From assembly GCA_035529715.1 (NCBI GenBank), contig DATKWF010000037.1, forward strand, positions 1 through 5,826: a stretch of DNA of 5,826 nt, in the 5' to 3' direction. This document shows, piece after piece, positions 5,662 through 5,826 of this stretch (positions within the stretch are counted from its first letter, which is position 1; every line of letters starts with the position of its first letter). A program made the translations under genes and the position numbers. The DNA comes from DATKWF01 sp035529715. GTDB taxonomy: Bacteria > Chloroflexota > Dehalococcoidia > Dehalococcoidales > RBG-16-60-22. The notes under the pieces are model-generated. The model searched no databases. It had not been told where the DNA came from and saw only the letters and a list, made by a program, of their open reading frames with translations.

Positions 5662-5690
5662 ATTATAGGCTTTTCTCTGCCGGCAGTAAA
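5662..5690 (-). promoter_or_regulatory. Promoter of the lysS-DUF3795-serS operon
   Basis: Reading the minus strand, TTTACT (5690-5685, four of six matches to TTGACA) is followed by exactly 17 bases and a perfect TATAAT (5667-5662). This predicts a start near 5655 and a leader of about 50 bases to the lysS ATG at 5605. Consensus spacing and position make it the best promoter in the window. Confidence 0.75.
5677..5686. promoter_or_regulatory. Perfect 10-base palindrome overlapping the -35 box
   Basis: CTGCCGGCAG is a perfect palindrome covering the upstream part of the spacer and the edge of the -35 hexamer of the lysS promoter. A repressor bound here would block RNA polymerase, but no known operator matches it and the site may be coincidental. 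Confidence 0.3.
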
Positions 5691-5734
5691 GCGCTTCGGT
5701 ATTAGAGTATTTAACACCCATACATTACTAAGTT

Positions 5735-5826
5735 GGTGAGGAGAGCCTGAGAGAGGGGGAAACCCCCTCTCTAAAATCTCTTCCCCCTCGCCTTTTTAAG
5801 GAGAGGGGGATAAAGGGGGTGAGGTT
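5735..5826. repeat. G/C-rich double-hairpin repeat, cut by the window end
   Basis: Two strong hairpins stand side by side. The first (5750-5772) has a perfect 10-base-pair stem, GAGAGGGGG against CCCCCTCTC plus a closing A-T, with an AAA loop. The second (5782-5810) pairs CCCCCTC with GAGGGGG and continues past one mismatch to a TTT loop. The heptamer GGTGAGG occurs on both sides (5735-5741 and 5818-5824). The layout is that of a REP-like or miniature mobile repeat; similar G-run and C-run elements are common between bacterial genes (from memory). It lies upstream of the lysS promoter; any role as a terminator for a gene beyond the right edge cannot be judged here. Confidence 0.65.

Overview
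The window looks like a chromosomal segment of an anaerobic bacterium, probably Chloroflexota (Dehalococcoidia-like). That placement is an inference from the style of the proteins (a MntP-type manganese exporter, a DUF3795 cysteine-rich protein, GC-rich class II lysyl- and seryl-tRNA synthetases). There is no rRNA or other decisive marker. Nothing in it is an obvious phage, CRISPR array or transposase.

The layout is two convergent halves. On the plus strand, positions 1-566 hold no convincing gene but are rich in small repeats: two short hairpins, a tandem 11-base repeat, a ~95-base imperfect palindrome (about 302-397) and the first copy of a ~90-base dispersed repeat (403-496). Next come mntP (567-1136) and, about 36 bases later, a small tail-anchored membrane protein of unknown function (about 1173-1595), probably co-transcribed with it. 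A second copy of the dispersed repeat (1606-1696) follows at once, so the two genes are bracketed by direct repeats. An AT-rich gene for an unknown four-helix membrane protein (1766-2272) follows. It carries an excellent internal ribosome binding site and in-frame start, so it may encode two products.

On the minus strand, 5605 down to 2400 is a compact operon: lysS, a DUF3795 protein and serS, with gaps of 14 and 21 bases. A good promoter (TTTACT, 17 bases, TATAAT) lies upstream of lysS. Its -35 side overlaps a perfect 10-base palindrome, and a hairpin sits at the predicted start of the mRNA. The right edge (about 5735-5826) is a repeat of two strong G/C-rich hairpins, cut by the window end.

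Functionally, the minus operon supplies lysine and serine charging of tRNA, with an uncharacterised metal- or cluster-binding candidate between the two synthetases. The plus side has manganese efflux plus two membrane proteins without known roles. I see no complete new system. The points most worth checking are the repeat-bracketed mntP pair, the nested start in the 171-residue membrane protein, and the DUF3795 gene embedded in the synthetase operon.
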